From positions 1-58,115 of IMG/VR virus record IMGVR_UViG_3300025806_000029: a stretch of DNA of 58,115 nucleotides. The stretch is one strand, 5' to 3'. The first letter of the stretch is position 1. Each line of letters begins with the position of its first letter. A program made the translations under genes and the position numbers. Below the pieces are notes generated by a model. The model saw nothing but the letters and a program-made list of their open reading frames with translations. It did no database searches and was not told where the DNA came from. The stretch comes from a virus. Of this stretch, positions 21,368-31,809 are shown piece after piece.

Positions 21368-24300
21368 TAGCCCACGTTCCTACCTGCGCCCAGTATTGGG
21401 TCATTCGGGAACAACGTCGCCAAGCCTTGCCGCTGTTTTGGATTAGCTTGGCCCGTGGGCCGCGGAGCGGGGGCCGGGGCTGCCTCGGTAAGGCGCTGAG
21501 CCAAGGGCTTGAACTGCGGAACTTGGACCGAAGATTGAGGTCCGGGTACGGGCTGCGTGTTTGATCGTCCCGAAAATCCGGGCCTGCGAAGGGCACCACT
21601 TCGGGGAGACTCGGGAAGAGGAGAACCTCTTTCCTCGGATTCGTTAGCTTCTCTGAGAACCGCTTCCGTTCCGTAAACGAGCCCCCGCTTAGTCGGCCCA
21701 ATGATACCAGCCCGCTTCATCTGGTCTGCAAAAACCCGTAAGAACCCGCTAGGGGTCTTTTTGTCTTGTGCGGAGTCCCGCATCACTTTTGTAAAAACCG
21801 CAAGCTCTTTAGGGTCTTGAAAGAGCATTACAAGTCCGTCAAAAGCCCTAGCTGCTTTCGCATCAATAAGAACTTGTTGAGCCAAGTCTGCACCGTAACC
21901 GGGGATTTGTATGGACCCGCCGCCGCCAAGAAAAGGCGCTATTTTTGAAATAGCTTTTTGAAACGCACCCCCCATGAGAACACCAAAGGTTCGAGCGCCC
22001 TTTCTTGCTAGGACACTGTCTCCGCCTATGTCGGCCAAACCTTCTTTAGATAAGTCGCGCTGTAGCTTCATCAAGCCGTCAAAGGATCGCCCAACGCCTT
22101 CAAACTCTTGGGAACTGATAACGCCGCTATCCTTCATCCACTCCATAAGGGAGGGCATTCTTACCTCGGCTCCCGGCGTTTGAGGGGGCTCAAAAAGAGT
22201 TGCGTACAACGCCTGATAGTCTCCCCCGGCATCACTTGAAAACTTAGCCTTGTCTTTAGCGTAGTCGAAAACAAGGCTTTTAAGTCCTTTTCGAGCATCC
22301 CCTACTAAGGCCTCGGCAAGCCGTCGAGCGTCGGACTCGCCATAACTCTCAAGGTTTATTCCAAGCTCTTTAGATAATCGGTCTACACCTATACCTGTTT
22401 TTTTTGCTTCTTCAATCAAGGCCCGTGGGTCTTGCTCGGCCCTTTTTTGCATGTCCGTAATGGGGTCGAGCATTTCGTCCCAAGCAAGCCTTCTGTCTTT
22501 AGTTTTTTGACCATCAATACCTTTAATTAAAACCTGCAAAAAGTTTACGTCGTTACCGCCTCTGGCAAACTGTGACCAGACCTTTTGCTGGTCGGTTATA
22601 ATGTCGTCCAGTTGGTGAGACACAGTATTTCGATCAATGTCTACGTTAAGGGCGGCCAAATCCTCTAACTGTTTTTTCAGACCCGGGGCAAGATTTAAAA
22701 CGTCTTTTCGTTTGTTCAGTATTTCTTCAATCACCTTGCTTGGAATAATTCTTAGGTTTTCGCCTTCTTCTATTCGGCCCTCGTCTATCAACATTTTACG
22801 AAGTGTCGGGTTCAGCGCCGCACTAGCCGCTTTTGTTTTTACAATGGCCCCAAAAACTAAGTTGTCCACGAGAGCGTCTATGCTGGGAGGAACCTCGACG
22901 CCTTCTGGAGCGCCTGCCGCAATCTCGCTTGCTTCGTCAGCGGTCACGCCCGCAGGAACATTACTTCCTCCGGGAAGAAACTCTGTGTCCGGCAAAGAGG
23001 GGTTTTCTTCAAACTTTCCCGCCAGCCGAAGTTCTTCCATTCGTAGCGCGGTTTCGTCGCCAAGAGTTCTAAACTTCCGCATCAAAACATCTACGGGGGC
23101 CTTAACGCCTTGGCTATCCGTCGCCGCAATGTCTTTGAGGACGCCGCGTTGAAACACGTTCTTTCGCGCCTTGTAGTAAGACCGGGCAAGGCTAAAGGCG
23201 CTGGCAAGCTGCTCAGAAGTCATGTCGATGCCTTCGCGCTCTAGTCCTTCAACCATCATGCCTTCCTCTAGCTCAGAAGCCAGCCTACTGTCAAACAAAG
23301 CTGTTTGGTCGTCGTTTTTGCGGGAGTTAGCTAAAAGTTGGCTTCGAAGATTTTTAAGCGTTTGATAGTCGTAACCGTCGGGTATGTCATCGGGCGACGC
23401 CCCGTTTTTAATTTGGTCTTCTAGTTTTAAAAGCGAGCGCTTAGTCTCAAGAGCATCGGTCACGTTTGAATATGCGGGCGTGACTCCATCCGCCTCGGAC
23501 AAACGCATTGCGTCGGCTCGAACTCCTTTAGCGATAGCCTCGTCCAAGATTGCAATTTTTTGTTCCAGTGAACCTGCGTCGTCAACTCTTTGGTTGTACG
23601 CGTCAAAAATAACACCGTTGGGACCGGCAAGCCTTGACGACTGGTCAGAAAGATTGTCTTGAGCTTTTACCAGCAACTCTTGTTGCGTAACCTGACCAAG
23701 TTGAACCTGCTTCCAGTCGTCATATTCTTTTCCAACCCGCTTTATCAGCGATACTGCGGCATTAGCTTCGGGAGAAAGAATAATTTGAGCTTCGTCTTTT
23801 GGAAGCCCTAAACCGTCAAGGTCAAAAACCGGGCCCTCTTCAAGGTCAAATTTTATTTTGTGGTCTTTTATGCCGTCGTACAGTCGATCTGCCGTCGCTT
23901 TTGTATTGTTATAGATTTGATCGTAGGCCTGAGAAACTCTTTCGGCCAACTGCTTAAAATCAAGATCGTCGCCTTGAACCTGTTTAAAGGCTTCTTGTAT
24001 CTTCCCAACGCGGTCAAACACGGTGTTAACAAGGTTTTGAGTTTGCGCGGCGGCCAAAACCTCCGAGGCAAGACGATACCCTTCGCTAGTTCCGGTGTCG
24101 AAACCACTAAGCATATTCAAGAGTCCACGCGCCTGAATGTTAACGGCACCTTGAGTCTGCGCGTCAAAGTCCACGCCAGCCTTTTCTAGCTGCTGTACTA
24201 TTGAGTTTAAAACAGGGTTCTTGCGTATTTCTCGAAAAGCCCTCGCAGAAGCCTCCGGATCTGTCTCGTCCGATGCAATCTTTAAAAGGTTTTCTAAAAA

Positions 24301-25653
24301 CGCGTCAACCTCTTCGGGGCTTTCCATTCCCGCCTCTAGCTGATCCGCAGTAATGCGGGCACCCGCCAACTTCCGCTTGCTTTGATAAAAGGTAGAGAAA
24401 GCTTTCATTCTATCTCGTAAGTTTGGCTTGTCTCTTCCCGCTTCTTTCGCAGCCTGTTCAGCAAGAGGCGCAAGCTCGTTCTTAGTTTTGCCCGCAAAAG
24501 AACTTATGGCGGTAAGAAGAAGCTTAGACGGCACGAGATTAGCGCCAACCGCCAAGGCTGTCGGGGCTGCTACTTCGCCCGCTAGCTGCGCGGCGGTGGA
24601 GCCCGGAGCTTGCTTTGCTGCAATTGCACTTCCTGCAACGCTCAGACCCCCAACAGTCAGTTCTCCTGCGCCAGCAGCAATAGGGGTTTTCCGGTATGAT
24701 TTGCCTACGCCGCCAACTAAATTTTCAAACCCCCGAAGAAACCGCTCAGATCGACCTAGCGTCAAATTAGCGCCCGCCGCCGCCGGAAGCTCGGAGAGAG
24801 CTTTCTGATGCAGCGCAAACCCAAGGTCTATTCCTTTCTTGCCGATGGCATAAGGAAGAATCGCGCCCTCTACAACTCCAGCGGTAGTTTGAGCCGCACG
24901 GACCTTTGCAAAGTCATAGGGGTTGTAAGGCTCTCTTTCGCCAAAAAGGGCCTTTCTGAACTGCTCACCCGCAAAGCCGCTAACTATTCCGCCACCTATC
25001 GTTGTGGCAACCGGCACCGCCACTCTGGCAAGGGCGCTAAAAGGCGATGTTCCCGGTATCATTCGTGCGCCTTTAGCCCCGGCCCGCGCCCCGGCGTACA
25101 TACCGGAAGCGGCCATAAACGATTTGGGAGCCTCAATAGCTAGCTGTTCAAAAAAACCACGGTCTTGCACGTTAGAAAAGAGCTTAATAATTTCGCGGTC
25201 GCCCAGCTTGCGTTCTTCGGGAGGCAATCCCTTATACCCCGGTATTCTTTCGAAGATAGGAGCCGTGCCGTCTTGCAAAGAGCTATAAGTAAACAAACCT
25301 TGAAAAGGCTCCTTACCTTCGGCCTCAAGCGCCACTTGTTGCGCTAAAACACCGGGCGCGGCTGTGCCATATTCTGAAAAGGCGCTATCAATGTCGCCAA
25401 TTTTGAATTGATAGGCGCTTTGTCTAAAGACATCCGGGGTAATGTCCGGTCCGCCAAAAGCAAGTTCCGTAGCATCTAGACCCGAAAACCCGGGATCAAT
25501 GTATTCATAAGGCTCCGCTTGGTTCGTGGACGGCGGGCGAATAGTCACCATTAAGCGTCCCTGATCGTCAAACTGATCTGCGGGAGCCTGCTGCGCCGGA
25601 GCCTCAATAACGGGATCATCCGGGAACAGGGGCTCTGAAATTACCTCTACCAC
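21367..25653 (-). CDS. Very large internal virion (ejection) protein
   Basis: 1428 aa. N-terminal 350 residues rich in Ala/Gly with apolar helices (GIVSGFAGEQF, SVAGSAIAAKQAPG, AAPTALAVGANLV) that could enter a membrane; the middle and C-terminus are long charged helices; the end is a Pro/Arg-rich tail (PAPAPRPTGQANPKQ). No catalytic motif found. Size, position after the other internal proteins, and composition fit a podovirus ejection protein released into the cell at infection. The downstream acyltransferase could modify its many lysines. Confidence 0.7.
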   Translation of the reverse strand: MVEVISEPLFPDDPVIEAPAQQAPADQFDDQGRLMVTIRPPSTNQAEPYEYIDPGFSGLDATELAFGGPDITPDVFRQSAYQFKIGDIDSAFSEYGTAAPGVLAQQVALEAEGKEPFQGLFTYSSLQDGTAPIFERIPGYKGLPPEERKLGDREIIKLFSNVQDRGFFEQLAIEAPKSFMAASGMYAGARAGAKGARMIPGTSPFSALARVAVPVATTIGGGIVSGFAGEQFRKALFGEREPYNPYDFAKVRAAQTTAGVVEGAILPYAIGKKGIDLGFALHQKALSELPAAAGANLTLGRSERFLRGFENLVGGVGKSYRKTPIAAGAGELTVGGLSVAGSAIAAKQAPGSTAAQLAGEVAAPTALAVGANLVPSKLLLTAISSFAGKTKNELAPLAEQAAKEAGRDKPNLRDRMKAFSTFYQSKRKLAGARITADQLEAGMESPEEVDAFLENLLKIASDETDPEASARAFREIRKNPVLNSIVQQLEKAGVDFDAQTQGAVNIQARGLLNMLSGFDTGTSEGYRLASEVLAAAQTQNLVNTVFDRVGKIQEAFKQVQGDDLDFKQLAERVSQAYDQIYNNTKATADRLYDGIKDHKIKFDLEEGPVFDLDGLGLPKDEAQIILSPEANAAVSLIKRVGKEYDDWKQVQLGQVTQQELLVKAQDNLSDQSSRLAGPNGVIFDAYNQRVDDAGSLEQKIAILDEAIAKGVRADAMRLSEADGVTPAYSNVTDALETKRSLLKLEDQIKNGASPDDIPDGYDYQTLKNLRSQLLANSRKNDDQTALFDSRLASELEEGMMVEGLEREGIDMTSEQLASAFSLARSYYKARKNVFQRGVLKDIAATDSQGVKAPVDVLMRKFRTLGDETALRMEELRLAGKFEENPSLPDTEFLPGGSNVPAGVTADEASEIAAGAPEGVEVPPSIDALVDNLVFGAIVKTKAASAALNPTLRKMLIDEGRIEEGENLRIIPSKVIEEILNKRKDVLNLAPGLKKQLEDLAALNVDIDRNTVSHQLDDIITDQQKVWSQFARGGNDVNFLQVLIKGIDGQKTKDRRLAWDEMLDPITDMQKRAEQDPRALIEEAKKTGIGVDRLSKELGINLESYGESDARRLAEALVGDARKGLKSLVFDYAKDKAKFSSDAGGDYQALYATLFEPPQTPGAEVRMPSLMEWMKDSGVISSQEFEGVGRSFDGLMKLQRDLSKEGLADIGGDSVLARKGARTFGVLMGGAFQKAISKIAPFLGGGGSIQIPGYGADLAQQVLIDAKAARAFDGLVMLFQDPKELAVFTKVMRDSAQDKKTPSGFLRVFADQMKRAGIIGPTKRGLVYGTEAVLREANESEERGSPLPESPRSGALRRPGFSGRSNTQPVPGPQSSVQVPQFKPLAQRLTEAAPAPAPRPTGQANPKQRQGLATLFPNDPILGAGRNVG

Positions 25654-25668
25654 AACAACCTCCTGTTT

Positions 25669-28600
25669 CTAATTGGCTTGTTTCAGATCGATATAATCCG
25701 AAATGTAGGTGTAGTCGTTAATCAGTGCCGTAGCTAACCGAAGTCCCTTGGTCATCTCCGCAATGTCCGCGGGCTTACTTATCTTACCGCTGGTTATCTG
25801 ATCTACCGCAGCATCTCGGCTAGTCCGCAATCCCGCAACCAACGCATTGATTCGATCTTTATACATCGTGGCGTTCGTAAACGGATTTTTAACCCCCGGT
25901 ATAAGTTTGGCAAACCGCTCTTGAATCTGCACGTTGTCTCTGCCCGGAGTCATGTCCAAGAAAGCTCTGAGGGCGGAATTAGAAAGCGCTTGAGCAATAG
26001 CGCCGCCAGAAGCCACCTCTTTAGAGAAAGTATACCCGGCGGTGGGAGCGGAAATATAGTTCGCTGCCTGACCCAAAAACCCTTCGGTTCCTATCGCAGA
26101 ATAAATAGCGTCTCCGATTTTGGCCTTTTCTTGAGGAGATTGATTTTCCCCCGCCTTGTACCTTTCAAGAACGCTAAGGCTGGTTCTGTCGGCCAAAGCT
26201 CTTTCGAGCCTTTTTCGTTTGTCATCTGGGCTTGCGGTTTTATAGAAGTCCGCTTCTCTTCGCGCGTTAATAGTTGCGACAACGTAATTGTCTATGTCAC
26301 CGCGGGCGCGCTCCCGCTCAAGGATCGCATCTTCAATTTCAGGCGATAAATACCCCGTCTGTTGAATAACGGTATCCCCCGTAGACGGGTTGTATACGCT
26401 TTTGCCCCGGTAAACTTCCGCCAGCATCGACTTGACGCGATTATCTTGCAGTTCGTCCAGCTTACCTTTGCCGAAGGCCTGTATTTTGGTCATGTTTTGA
26501 CCTTGAACCTGAACTTTTTGGTTAAGAAGCGCAGGTAACGCGGCGTCTGGGTTTTTATACAAAGCTACTTCTTTGCTCAAAGCGTCGAGCTTTGCCGCCT
26601 GCCCTTTAATTAAAGCAAGGTCTTCATTTACCTTGGTTGCGCGTTCCTGCAAGGCTATCTTTTCGTCAGTTTGAGCGTTTACGATTTTGTTCTGAAGCGC
26701 TTGAGCCTCTAGGCGTTTTTCTTGAAGAAGCGTCTGAGTTTTCGCCTTGGCTGCTTGAAGTTTATCCTGTTGAGCAAAGGCGGACTTCTGCGTCTTTTCG
26801 TCAAACTTCTGAGTTTCCCGCATCTTTTTAAGGTCTTCAACGGTCTGCGCCTGCATTCCAAAAACGTTGTACGTGTGTTTGAGACCCATTTCGTCCAAGC
26901 GGTTTGCTTTTTCGTCTTCCCGGTTAGCGTCGTTAATCGTGTCCTGATACACCGCAAAATCTTTAGCAATTTTATTGTCTAGGTTTTTTTTCTCCACGTC
27001 CGTCAAGAACTGTCGGCTAGCCTCTTGCGCTGCGTTAAAGTTGTCAAAACGGGCCTTTATCTGCGCTAAGCGTGCGTCTCTATCTGCTTTAGTTTCGGTA
27101 ATCTTCATCTGGTTTTTAAACTTTTGCGAGATATCTCTAAAGCTCTGTGCCGCTTCGCTAGCGGCGGTTTGAGCCGAAAGCTTACTCTTGAAGACAAACT
27201 CTTTTTCTGCGGTCAAAGCCTTTTCTGCCGCCGATAAGGCCGCAAGGTTTCTGGCCTGCTTGCCGGAAGCTTCCTGTGCGCTAATTTTTGCTTGGTTGCC
27301 AAGGATATCTGCCCCGGTCAAAGACTCTGAAAGCTGCGACAGTGCGGACTGACCGGGCTTGGGGGCTTGAGCAAAAGCCGAACCTGCTTTCGCAAGATCA
27401 CTGTAGAACTGTAACATGCGGCTGTCCTGTACCGCTTCTTCGTCCCGTCCAAGTAACTCATTGTATATGTCCTGACGTGCTTTAAGCTCCCCGGCAAGGG
27501 TAGTGTTTAAAGCAGCCGCTTTGCCACCGGTAAGCGACGGCATCTGACTTGGCACTGTACTGGAGCTTGACGCGGTCAAAGACGCCGAAGGTTTACCCCC
27601 AAACGTAGGAACCGTAGGAACCTTGGGCATATTGAAAGGAACCGCTCCGGCGTTTTTAAAGCGGAGGACTTCTCCGCCTTGGCTAAAATTTACGGGGGGC
27701 ACTCCCCCTTCCGGAGGTGGGGGTGCTGCCATCTGCATTATGCCACCGGCCATGTCGCCCGAGACCGGTACGTTCATAGTGTCCTGCGCCATCGGGCCAA
27801 TACCACCAGTATCGACCTCGGTTTCCACGGCACCTTGAGCGCCCATCAGGAGCATGAGCGGCTGCACCATCGCCAGAACGGAATCCGGTGTCGCTGCGGC
27901 ATCTTCCGGGCCTACAACCCCTGCCAGTTCTTCGCGGCGCTCCTCTTCCGTGGCCCGTGTTCCGCGGACCGCGTCCATCATACCTTCAAGCGACTCCGCC
28001 TGTTCCGGGTCGCCAAAGTTGTTGGCTGCACCCTGCATAATGGCTACCACTTCCGGGTCCATTTGCGAGGCGATACCGGCAGTGTCCATAGATCCGAGGT
28101 CCGCGGGCGACGGAGCGCCCATCGCGGCCATCGGTTCGGCAGGCATGGCACCCTGTTCCATGGCCGCGGCCATCGGCTCACCACCCATTTGCAACCGCGT
28201 AAACGGCGGGGCTTCGGGCATTTCTTCCATAACGCCGGGCGGGGGCCGAGGTATCAGCATCTGGTCGCCCGCCTCGTTCTCCCGATAGCTATCATAATCT
28301 TCCTTAAACCTTCCCATGTCCCTCTCGGTGAAACCCTCCGGCTGCATCGGAGGAAGGCTTTCCGGGCTCTCGCCGTATCCCGGCGGGAAGTATTCCTGCA
28401 TCGGGACTTCCGACGTAACCTTAAAGCCTTCGTTAATCATCGCGGCCATGTTCGGGTACATCTTCGCAATGTCGGAAAGATCTTGGGTGTTTCCCCGAAC
28501 GTAAGCGGCAACGTCTTCCTTGGAGCCGCGCATCGACTCAACAAGACCTTGGAAAATGGCCCGTACGTCACCCGGCACCTCGCCCCCCTCGGCCATCGGC

Positions 28601-28719
28601 ACAACGCCTCGGCCCATCAGGATATCTTTCTGAGTGACCTTGCCATCTCCGCTAAGATCAGGGAACGCTGCTCCGCCTTTAGCAAACATCTGACGGCCCA
28701 TTACACTTCTGTTCATCAT
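25669..28719 (-). CDS. Large internal virion protein with EF-hand/dockerin-like N-terminus
   Basis: 1016 aa. Residues 21-32 (DLSGDGKVTQKD) are a calcium-loop pattern shared by EF hands and dockerins, inside an N-terminal block (MGRQMFAKGGAAFP) typical of marine phage virion proteins. Next come Met/Pro-rich low-complexity stretches (PMAAAMEQGAMPAEPMAA), then long coiled coils from about 480 to 720 and a mixed C-terminal domain. Probably part of the ejectosome with its two neighbours. Overlaps the 332-aa gene by four bases. Confidence 0.7.
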   Translation of the reverse strand: MMNRSVMGRQMFAKGGAAFPDLSGDGKVTQKDILMGRGVVPMAEGGEVPGDVRAIFQGLVESMRGSKEDVAAYVRGNTQDLSDIAKMYPNMAAMINEGFKVTSEVPMQEYFPPGYGESPESLPPMQPEGFTERDMGRFKEDYDSYRENEAGDQMLIPRPPPGVMEEMPEAPPFTRLQMGGEPMAAAMEQGAMPAEPMAAMGAPSPADLGSMDTAGIASQMDPEVVAIMQGAANNFGDPEQAESLEGMMDAVRGTRATEEERREELAGVVGPEDAAATPDSVLAMVQPLMLLMGAQGAVETEVDTGGIGPMAQDTMNVPVSGDMAGGIMQMAAPPPPEGGVPPVNFSQGGEVLRFKNAGAVPFNMPKVPTVPTFGGKPSASLTASSSSTVPSQMPSLTGGKAAALNTTLAGELKARQDIYNELLGRDEEAVQDSRMLQFYSDLAKAGSAFAQAPKPGQSALSQLSESLTGADILGNQAKISAQEASGKQARNLAALSAAEKALTAEKEFVFKSKLSAQTAASEAAQSFRDISQKFKNQMKITETKADRDARLAQIKARFDNFNAAQEASRQFLTDVEKKNLDNKIAKDFAVYQDTINDANREDEKANRLDEMGLKHTYNVFGMQAQTVEDLKKMRETQKFDEKTQKSAFAQQDKLQAAKAKTQTLLQEKRLEAQALQNKIVNAQTDEKIALQERATKVNEDLALIKGQAAKLDALSKEVALYKNPDAALPALLNQKVQVQGQNMTKIQAFGKGKLDELQDNRVKSMLAEVYRGKSVYNPSTGDTVIQQTGYLSPEIEDAILERERARGDIDNYVVATINARREADFYKTASPDDKRKRLERALADRTSLSVLERYKAGENQSPQEKAKIGDAIYSAIGTEGFLGQAANYISAPTAGYTFSKEVASGGAIAQALSNSALRAFLDMTPGRDNVQIQERFAKLIPGVKNPFTNATMYKDRINALVAGLRTSRDAAVDQITSGKISKPADIAEMTKGLRLATALINDYTYISDYIDLKQAN

Positions 28720-29714
28720 CCGAATAATCCTGCTTTGTTAGCTCCGGCAACCGTACTACCGACGGCAGTGAGTCCGCCGACAAGTTGCTGGAAGGGCGAA
28801 GCCTGTGGCACGGAGGCTCCCGTCAAAGACTGCTGCGTTGTCGGTGCGCCTTTGTAAATATCGCTCAAGAAACCAATACGCTGGAAGGGCTCGTAAGCCT
28901 CTTCTATCGCACTTTTACGGCTAGCGTCTAGTGTCTGCTGGTCAAGCTGACGTTGTCTCTCACCAAGATCAAACCCGAAGCCGGTTTCTTTCTGACCAAG
29001 GTTCTGGAACACTTCGCCCACGCCCGCTTCGCGCAAGCCGAGATTACTAAACGCTTCGCCCTGACCCAGAGCCGTTCGAGCCAAGGTTTCCCCCGCCCCA
29101 ATGTTCAGGGCTCCAATTCCTTGCCCCGCGCTTAGCTCACGAGCCCGCTGAGCAGAAAGCTGCTGCTGGGCGTTTAGGAAGTTCTGCGCCTGCGCTTGTG
29201 CAAGGGCACTTGCCCGGTTCCTGTCGATTTCTCTTTCGGCAATCTCAGCGCGGCTACCACCAAACGCGCCTGCGCCCGTAGCCTGTCCCCGCACTTGGTT
29301 CTGCTGAATATCAAAGCTGCGGTTGATCTCGTCGGCAACGGCCTGCTGGAACGGGTTCATATACTGAGCAATACCCTCGCCCGTGGCGGCACCCGCGCCG
29401 CTCTGCATAAGCGCTGTTCCTGCCTGCACTCCGCCCGATATCAAAGGCTCTGCCAAACCAAACGACGCGGCAGCCGGGGCTCTCGCCTCGCCAAGAAGTC
29501 CGGCGGCGCGGTCTAGATAAGCCTCGTAACCACCTATCCCCGTTATGGCACGGTCTTGCGCCACCCTTTGAAGGTCTGAGAAGTCGGCTACTTGATAGTC
29601 GGGGAGGTCAACCGGAGTCCCGGAAAGCTCTTGGGCGTCTTTGAGAAGGGCCAGCTTAATGGCCTCAATTTCCGGAGCTTCCCGGACTATTTGCTCTGTA
29701 ACAGTAGTAGCCAT
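28716..29714 (-). CDS. Virion protein, helical, probable ejection component
   Basis: 332 aa. Ala/Gln-rich helices (ASALAQAQAQNFLNAQQQLS), repeated FSNLGLREAGVGEVFQNLG-type heptads in the middle, and an apolar C-terminal helix (LVGGLTAVGSTVAGANKAG). Similar to gp14-like internal proteins by composition only. It is translated with the genes on both sides (four-base and one-base overlaps). Confidence 0.65.
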   Translation of the reverse strand: MATTVTEQIVREAPEIEAIKLALLKDAQELSGTPVDLPDYQVADFSDLQRVAQDRAITGIGGYEAYLDRAAGLLGEARAPAAASFGLAEPLISGGVQAGTALMQSGAGAATGEGIAQYMNPFQQAVADEINRSFDIQQNQVRGQATGAGAFGGSRAEIAEREIDRNRASALAQAQAQNFLNAQQQLSAQRARELSAGQGIGALNIGAGETLARTALGQGEAFSNLGLREAGVGEVFQNLGQKETGFGFDLGERQRQLDQQTLDASRKSAIEEAYEPFQRIGFLSDIYKGAPTTQQSLTGASVPQASPFQQLVGGLTAVGSTVAGANKAGLFG

Positions 29715-31591
29715 TACGCCATCCTCGCGCCGCGGGCTTCAAGATTCCGCATTACACCGTACATGTTGTTTATACCTTGCTGCAAATCTCCGTTTCCGGC
29801 ACCCTTTACAGCGTTCGTCGTAAAGATGAACTCCCCGGGCATGACCAAAGCTTTTACGCTGTCTTTGCCGGGAATACCTTCGTTGGGCATTATGCCGCCT
29901 GTCCGCCTCGGGAACACTTCACCGCCGTCCGCCGCCGCAAGTTGGGCACCGAATAGCTCAGGGAAGCGGTTGCGAAGACTCTGATTAAATCCTTGAGAGC
30001 CGAGAGCCACAGGTACGCGGGTTTGCCTTGGAGACGTCACTCTAGGAGTAAGGGCCCCCGGAGGTAACCGGTTAGCCGCGACCAACGCCTCACGCTCCTC
30101 GGGGCTAATCCTTGGGATCAGATTCGGCTCTTCCATTTCAGGGACTTCCATTAAAGAGGGAAGTGCCGCTGCTCCGGCTATGCCGCCAGCGAGCAGGAGA
30201 CCTCGGTTCTTACCAAAGAAACCGGGCTGCGCGTCTGCAACCTGTTTTGTAGCGGCAGCAATGGCCCGATTTTGAACTTCAGCCAAGGGCAATGTCGGAT
30301 TTGCGGCTTTAATTCTTGGGGCTAGTTTGCTAGCGATTTCGTTAGCTGCAACCGCCTGTTGGGCGGAGGTTTGGGTTTCTGCTCCAGAAAGGAAGCCTAC
30401 CGGGTCGTCAAAAGCCTCAGTTACCGACTTAGTCGTCTCAGGGAAGTTCCGTCCAAAGAAGCCGGTGGTTTCAGGAGTGGTGTCAGACCCCAGCGCACTG
30501 GGTGCGGCGTCTGAGAAAGATCCCGCTCTAAACACACCCGTTGAGTCGTCATAGTAATCGGGCGCGGGCGCGGGAGGTGCGCCTGTAGCGCTCGTCCTTA
30601 CCAAGAGGTCTGGCGCTTCCGTTGGAGCGGCGGTAGGCGTCACAGGGGAACCGGAAAGAGGCTTCGTTGCAAAATCGGTTCCAAAGGTTGTGTCAAACGC
30701 TTCTGCGCTTGGTTGTAGCGCAGCGCCTAAGCCGTCTGAACTGGCGGTCGTAAAGAAGTCAGAAGTTTTATCGAAATCAGCCGTAAGGTCTTGTAGTCCG
30801 CTGGTAGGGGACGTCGAGCCGCCGAGTAACCGATTGACGGAGGGGCCTGCTACCTTACCAAGGGCCGCGCCGCCCGCGCCCATCGCGCCGCCAAGCAGGA
30901 TGTCTTCCATGTCACCGCCACCTACCGCGCTGCGCGCCATGCCGCCAAGTGCGCCTGACGCTACGCTGCCAATAGAGGGCGCAATCCCCGCGGTAGCCCC
31001 GCCAATAGCTGCGCTAAACAAGGCGTCTTTTACACTTCCGCCGCCAACCAAAGTACCAATACCGCTGGAGATAGCGCCCGCTGCAATGGCGCTTAGGCCT
31101 AGACCAGCAGGCCCAAGAAGCGCGGCCCCCGCGATGGTAATAATTGTCGGAGCGGCTTTTTTAAGAAACTTGCCGACGCTCTTGACGGCTTTCTTTATGC
31201 CTCGGAAAATGCTTTTGAAGAAAAACTCCAAAGCCCCGGTTTCGGGGTTGATGGCGTTAGAGCCGTCACCGACAATATAGCGCTCCGGATCTTCAACGCC
31301 CATGTCTCGTAGATGACCAAGAATGGACTCTTTGAGTTCCGGCATCTTGTCCAGAAGAGGCTTTGGTACAACCAGTTCGCCGGTCTCAACGTGGGCTAGC
31401 GCGTCGTCTCCAAAGCGGCCCATCTCCTCCATCCGCGCACGGATAGCTCCGAGATCAGCAATGCCTCCGACATCTCCGATACTCTTTTCGTATGCTTCAA
31501 TCTCGGCGTTATAGGCTCTAGTCTCGTCGTCGTTCAGCGCAAAACTACCAAGACCGGAGGCGGCAGAGCTAATACTCATGTTTTTTCTCAC
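29714..31591 (-). CDS. Virion protein with membrane-active central segment
   Basis: 625 aa from the GTG at 31591, which overlaps the upstream stop as GTGA; an ATG four codons on (31579) is equally possible. Residues about 150-240 form a long Gly/Ala-rich apolar tract (TIITIAGAALLGPAGLGL, AIAAGAISSGIGTLVGGG) preceded by a basic amphipathic helix (GIKKAVKSVGKFLKKA), as in membrane-inserting ejection proteins. The C-terminus (DGGEVFPRRTGGIMPNEGI, KALVMPGEFIFTTNAVKG) is a conserved phage virion tail-end motif. First of the three-gene ejection block. Confidence 0.7.
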   Translation of the reverse strand: MRKNMSISSAASGLGSFALNDDETRAYNAEIEAYEKSIGDVGGIADLGAIRARMEEMGRFGDDALAHVETGELVVPKPLLDKMPELKESILGHLRDMGVEDPERYIVGDGSNAINPETGALEFFFKSIFRGIKKAVKSVGKFLKKAAPTIITIAGAALLGPAGLGLSAIAAGAISSGIGTLVGGGSVKDALFSAAIGGATAGIAPSIGSVASGALGGMARSAVGGGDMEDILLGGAMGAGGAALGKVAGPSVNRLLGGSTSPTSGLQDLTADFDKTSDFFTTASSDGLGAALQPSAEAFDTTFGTDFATKPLSGSPVTPTAAPTEAPDLLVRTSATGAPPAPAPDYYDDSTGVFRAGSFSDAAPSALGSDTTPETTGFFGRNFPETTKSVTEAFDDPVGFLSGAETQTSAQQAVAANEIASKLAPRIKAANPTLPLAEVQNRAIAAATKQVADAQPGFFGKNRGLLLAGGIAGAAALPSLMEVPEMEEPNLIPRISPEEREALVAANRLPPGALTPRVTSPRQTRVPVALGSQGFNQSLRNRFPELFGAQLAAADGGEVFPRRTGGIMPNEGIPGKDSVKALVMPGEFIFTTNAVKGAGNGDLQQGINNMYGVMRNLEARGARMA

Positions 31592-31809
31592 GTTTCGCCG
31601 CTAATTGCTTGCGGCATTGTCACACATATTACTGCATCCTGACGCTCGTTTCCAGTCCAAGGATTACCGCAGTCCGGGCAGTTTCCTTCAGGGTACGAGG
31701 CTATTTCATCGGCGGTATCTACAATATTGCCGCACGTGACGCATTTCACGGTTTGTGTGGCCGTAGACGGTAGCCAACGACCGCCATCAGGCATGACTAT
31801 AATGCTCAT
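31588..31809 (-). CDS. Zinc-ribbon virion-module protein
   Basis: 73 aa. CVTCGN and CPDCGNPW, 22 residues apart, form a two-knuckle zinc site; the remainder is short beta segments (AVICVTMPQ). It sits between two tail genes, overlapping each. A structural zinc clip in the tail is possible. Confidence 0.6.
   Translation of the reverse strand: MSIIVMPDGGRWLPSTATQTVKCVTCGNIVDTADEIASYPEGNCPDCGNPWTGNERQDAVICVTMPQAISGET

Noticed and set aside
27679-28857. 392-codon plus-strand frame
   Set aside because: Antisense to the N-terminal part of the 1016-aa virion gene, rich in His/Arg, no known motif and no promoter.
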